Assembly: GCF_018524365.1 (NCBI RefSeq)
Contig: NZ_JAEKFT010000009.1
Location: 1 to 64,000, forward strand
DNA length: 64,000 bases
Direction of reading: 5' to 3'
From: Denitromonas iodatirespirans
GTDB lineage: Bacteria; Pseudomonadota; Gammaproteobacteria; Burkholderiales; Rhodocyclaceae
The translations under genes were made by a program, and so were the position numbers. Each line of letters opens with the position of its first letter. Positions within the stretch are counted from its first letter, which is position 1. Positions 62,435 through 64,000 of the stretch are shown here, piece by piece. The notes beneath the pieces are model-generated. The model was not told the origin of the DNA and did not search any database. It saw nothing but the letters and a program-made list of their open reading frames with translations.

Positions 62435-63342
62435 GGCAGGGGCACGCGCTCGATCAGGGCGCGGCAGCGTGCCTGTGCGGCAGCGACGGAGTGATCGAGG
62501 CCCAGCCGGTGGCCGGCCACGGGGGCAAAGATGTGCTGGATGTCTTCGGGCAGCACATGTTCGCGCCGGTCGAGCCAGGCCCAGGCGCGCGCGGCGCCGA
62601 TGATGCCGAGCCCGGCACGCGGGCTGAGGCCGGGCGTTTCGCTGTCGCGGCGGCTGGCTTCGAGCAGGGCCTGGACATAGTCGGCGATTGGGCCGGACAC
62701 ATGGATGCGGGTGCACGCCTGCTGCATGCCGATCAGGGTGTCCGCATCGATGATGGGCGCCAGCGCGGCGAGCAGGTCCTGGCGGTCTTCGCCGAGCAGC
62801 AGGGCGCGCTCGGCGGCAGGGTCCGGATAGCCGAGCTGCAGGCGCATGAGGAAGCGGTCGAGCTGGCTTTCGGGCAGCGGGAAGGTGCCGACCTGGGTGC
62901 TCGGGTTCTGGGTGGCGATGACGAAGAACGGTGCGGGCAGCGGGTAGGTGCTGCCGTCGGCGGTGATCTGCCGCTCTTCCATGGCTTCGAGCAGCGCGCT
63001 TTGCGTCTTGGGTGTCGCGCGGTTGATCTCGTCGGCGAGAATCAGCTGGGCAAAGATCGGCCCACGATGGAAGTGGAAGCCGTTGGCGCTGCGGTCGAAC
63101 ACCGACACGCCGAGGATGTCGGCCGGCAGCAGGTCGCTGGTGAACTGGATGCGCTGGAAGGCCAGGCCGGGCAGGCGGGCGAGCAGGTGGGCGAGTGTGG
63201 TCTTGCCGACACCGGGCACGTCTTCGATCAGCAGATGGCCGCGCGCGAGCATGCAGCACAGGGCCAGACGCAGTTGCGGCGTCTTGCCGAGGAGAATCGT
63301 GCCGGCGCGCGCCAGCAGGGTATGCGCAAGGTCAACAGTCAT
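62431..63342 (-). CDS. MoxR family AAA+ ATPase
   Basis: A 303-residue AAA+ ATPase. Walker A DVPGVGKTTLA near residue 42, Walker B ILADEINRATPKTQSALLEAMEE, sensor 1 IATQNPSTQ and an AAA lid domain are present. MoxR proteins are chaperone-like and act with DUF58/VWA proteins; the latter is not seen here. The first gene of the moxR-DUF58-tgpA series; a divergent promoter region lies upstream. Confidence 0.94.
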   Translation of the reverse strand: MTVDLAHTLLARAGTILLGKTPQLRLALCCMLARGHLLIEDVPGVGKTTLAHLLARLPGLAFQRIQFTSDLLPADILGVSVFDRSANGFHFHRGPIFAQLILADEINRATPKTQSALLEAMEERQITADGSTYPLPAPFFVIATQNPSTQVGTFPLPESQLDRFLMRLQLGYPDPAAERALLLGEDRQDLLAALAPIIDADTLIGMQQACTRIHVSGPIADYVQALLEASRRDSETPGLSPRAGLGIIGAARAWAWLDRREHVLPEDIQHIFAPVAGHRLGLDHSVAAAQARCRALIERVPLP

Positions 63343-63373
63343 GCAAAGCCGGTTGGGAAAATGAGGGGTTCAG

Positions 63374-63401
63374 AGGATAATGAATCGAAAAAATTCTACA
63401 A
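63374..63401 (-). promoter_or_regulatory. Putative promoter of moxR
   Basis: On the minus strand, TTGTAG (bases 63401-63396) and TATCCT (63379-63374) are 16 bases apart, about 32 bases before the start at 63342. The region is AT-rich. Confidence 0.4.
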
Positions 63402-63404
63402 AAC

Positions 63405-63432
63405 TTGAATCGCCCGACAGGCCACGGATACT
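63405..63432 (+). promoter_or_regulatory. Putative promoter of the deacetylase gene
   Basis: TTGAAT (63405-63410) and GATACT (63427-63432), 16 bases apart, with the start codon 22 bases downstream. Back-to-back with the moxR promoter candidate. Confidence 0.4.
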
Positions 63433-63453
63433 CAGTCACAGGGAAGGGGGGAT

Positions 63454-64000
63454 ATGACAGCGACGGCGTTCATCACTCACAAGGATTGCTGGTTGCACGA
63501 GATGGGGCCCTACCACCCCGAGTGCGCCGACCGGCTCTCCGCCATCAATGATCGGTTGATTGCCGCCGGGCTGGATTTGTTCCTGGCCTTTCATGATGCA
63601 CCTGTTGCAACGGTCGAGCAGCTTGCCCGCGCGCATCCGCGCGAGCATGTCGAGTCGATGTTGGCCAATGTGCCCGAGAGCGGCATCCGCCACCTCGACC
63701 CGGATACCGCCGTCTGCCCCGATTCCATGAAGGCCGCCGTGCGCGCCGCCGGTGCCGGCATCCTGGCGGTCGACCTGGTGATGTCCAAAGCGGTGGAAAA
63801 CGCCTTCTGCGCGGTGCGCCCGCCCGGTCATCATGCCGAAAAGGCCAAGGCCATGGGCTTTTGCTTTTTCAACAACGTGGCGGTGGCCGCGCATCATGCG
63901 ATGGCCGAACACGGGCTGGAGCGCGTGGCGATCATCGACTTCGACGTGCACCACGGCAACGGCACGGAAGACATCTTCAGCGACGATCCGCGGGTGCTGA
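63454..64000 (+). CDS. Histone deacetylase-like amidohydrolase (5' part)
   Basis: The window ends inside this gene after 182 codons. The visible part has PPGHHAEKAKAMGFCFFNNVAVAA and IIDFDVHHGNGTEDIF, the His pair and zinc ligands of the class II-like HDAC group, which includes acetylpolyamine amidohydrolases. GGGAAGGGGG precedes the ATG at 63454. This is the second deacetylase-type gene in the window; the two differ in subfamily. Confidence 0.92.
   Translation, partial: MTATAFITHKDCWLHEMGPYHPECADRLSAINDRLIAAGLDLFLAFHDAPVATVEQLARAHPREHVESMLANVPESGIRHLDPDTAVCPDSMKAAVRAAGAGILAVDLVMSKAVENAFCAVRPPGHHAEKAKAMGFCFFNNVAVAAHHAMAEHGLERVAIIDFDVHHGNGTEDIFSDDPRVL

Overview
The window is a dense, high-GC bacterial chromosome segment with short intergenic gaps and many 1-4 base gene overlaps. 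Gene content suggests a respiring betaproteobacterium, most likely Rhodocyclales (Thauera/Azoarcus/Zoogloea group). This placement is inferred from the surE-pcm-nlpD-rpoS order, a phasin, a DUF4212/ActP-type symporter pair, a gcdH-CoA transferase pair and many multi-PAS sensors. No rRNA, tRNA, CRISPR array, insertion sequence, integrase or prophage was recognised.

Layout. 1-2.7 kb: end of etfA, a CbiM-like membrane protein and an acyl-CoA dehydrogenase, closed by back-to-back terminators. 2.8-4.3 kb: a ferric-iron binding protein divergent from a cysteine-rich DUF2325 protein, with Fur-box-like palindromes between them. 4.3-6.2 kb: NlpC/P60 hydrolase, DUF2726 protein and a DEDD exonuclease homologue lacking two acidic residues. 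6.2-11.3 kb: a cNMP-binding/CBS/DUF294 nucleotidyltransferase and a CBS-PAS histidine kinase. 11.4-17.3 kb: a minus-strand run of Nnr, DUF429, NYN-LOTUS, histone-deacetylase-like, DUF1615 lipoprotein and FolE. 17.5-21.8 kb: DUF4212/ActP-like symporter plus an OmpR-type regulator and kinase. 21.8-29.0 kb: a translationally coupled three-gene phosphorelay (giant PAS/GAF kinase, single-domain receiver, receiver-PAS-GGDEF-EAL). 29.2-33.1 kb: three envelope genes, two of them unrecognised. 33.1-39.2 kb: thioredoxin-like protein, methyltransferase, DEAD-box helicase, PIN-PhoH ATPase, 1-Cys peroxiredoxin and a Mth938-like protein. 39.3-44.2 kb: alanine-type aminotransferase, hom, thrC and a methyltransferase. 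44.3-48.9 kb: small membrane protein, nadC, and a LysR regulator divergent from gcdH and a CaiB-type CoA transferase. 49.1-52.4 kb: surE-pcm-nlpD-rpoS. 52.4-58.3 kb: a NarL-type regulator and PAS kinase converging on rpoS, a poorly coding stretch, a small orphan gene, a phasin and a diguanylate cyclase. 58.3-63.3 kb: MltB-type transglycosylase, TgpA-like transglutaminase, DUF58 and MoxR. 63.5-64 kb: start of a second deacetylase-like gene.

How it fits together. Central metabolism genes (beta-oxidation, glutaryl-CoA entry, threonine and NAD synthesis, acetate-type uptake) are interleaved with heavy signalling. There are four histidine kinases, three stand-alone response regulators plus one receiver fused to GGDEF-EAL, a second GGDEF protein, and three CBS-containing regulators. 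The stationary-phase cluster (surE to rpoS), its neighbouring two-component pair and the phasin suggest a starvation/storage theme. The least explained parts are the deacetylase/NYN-LOTUS/DUF429 cluster, the three-gene envelope cluster at 29.2-33.1 kb, the Fur-box/DUF2325 locus and the motif-deficient exonuclease homologue.
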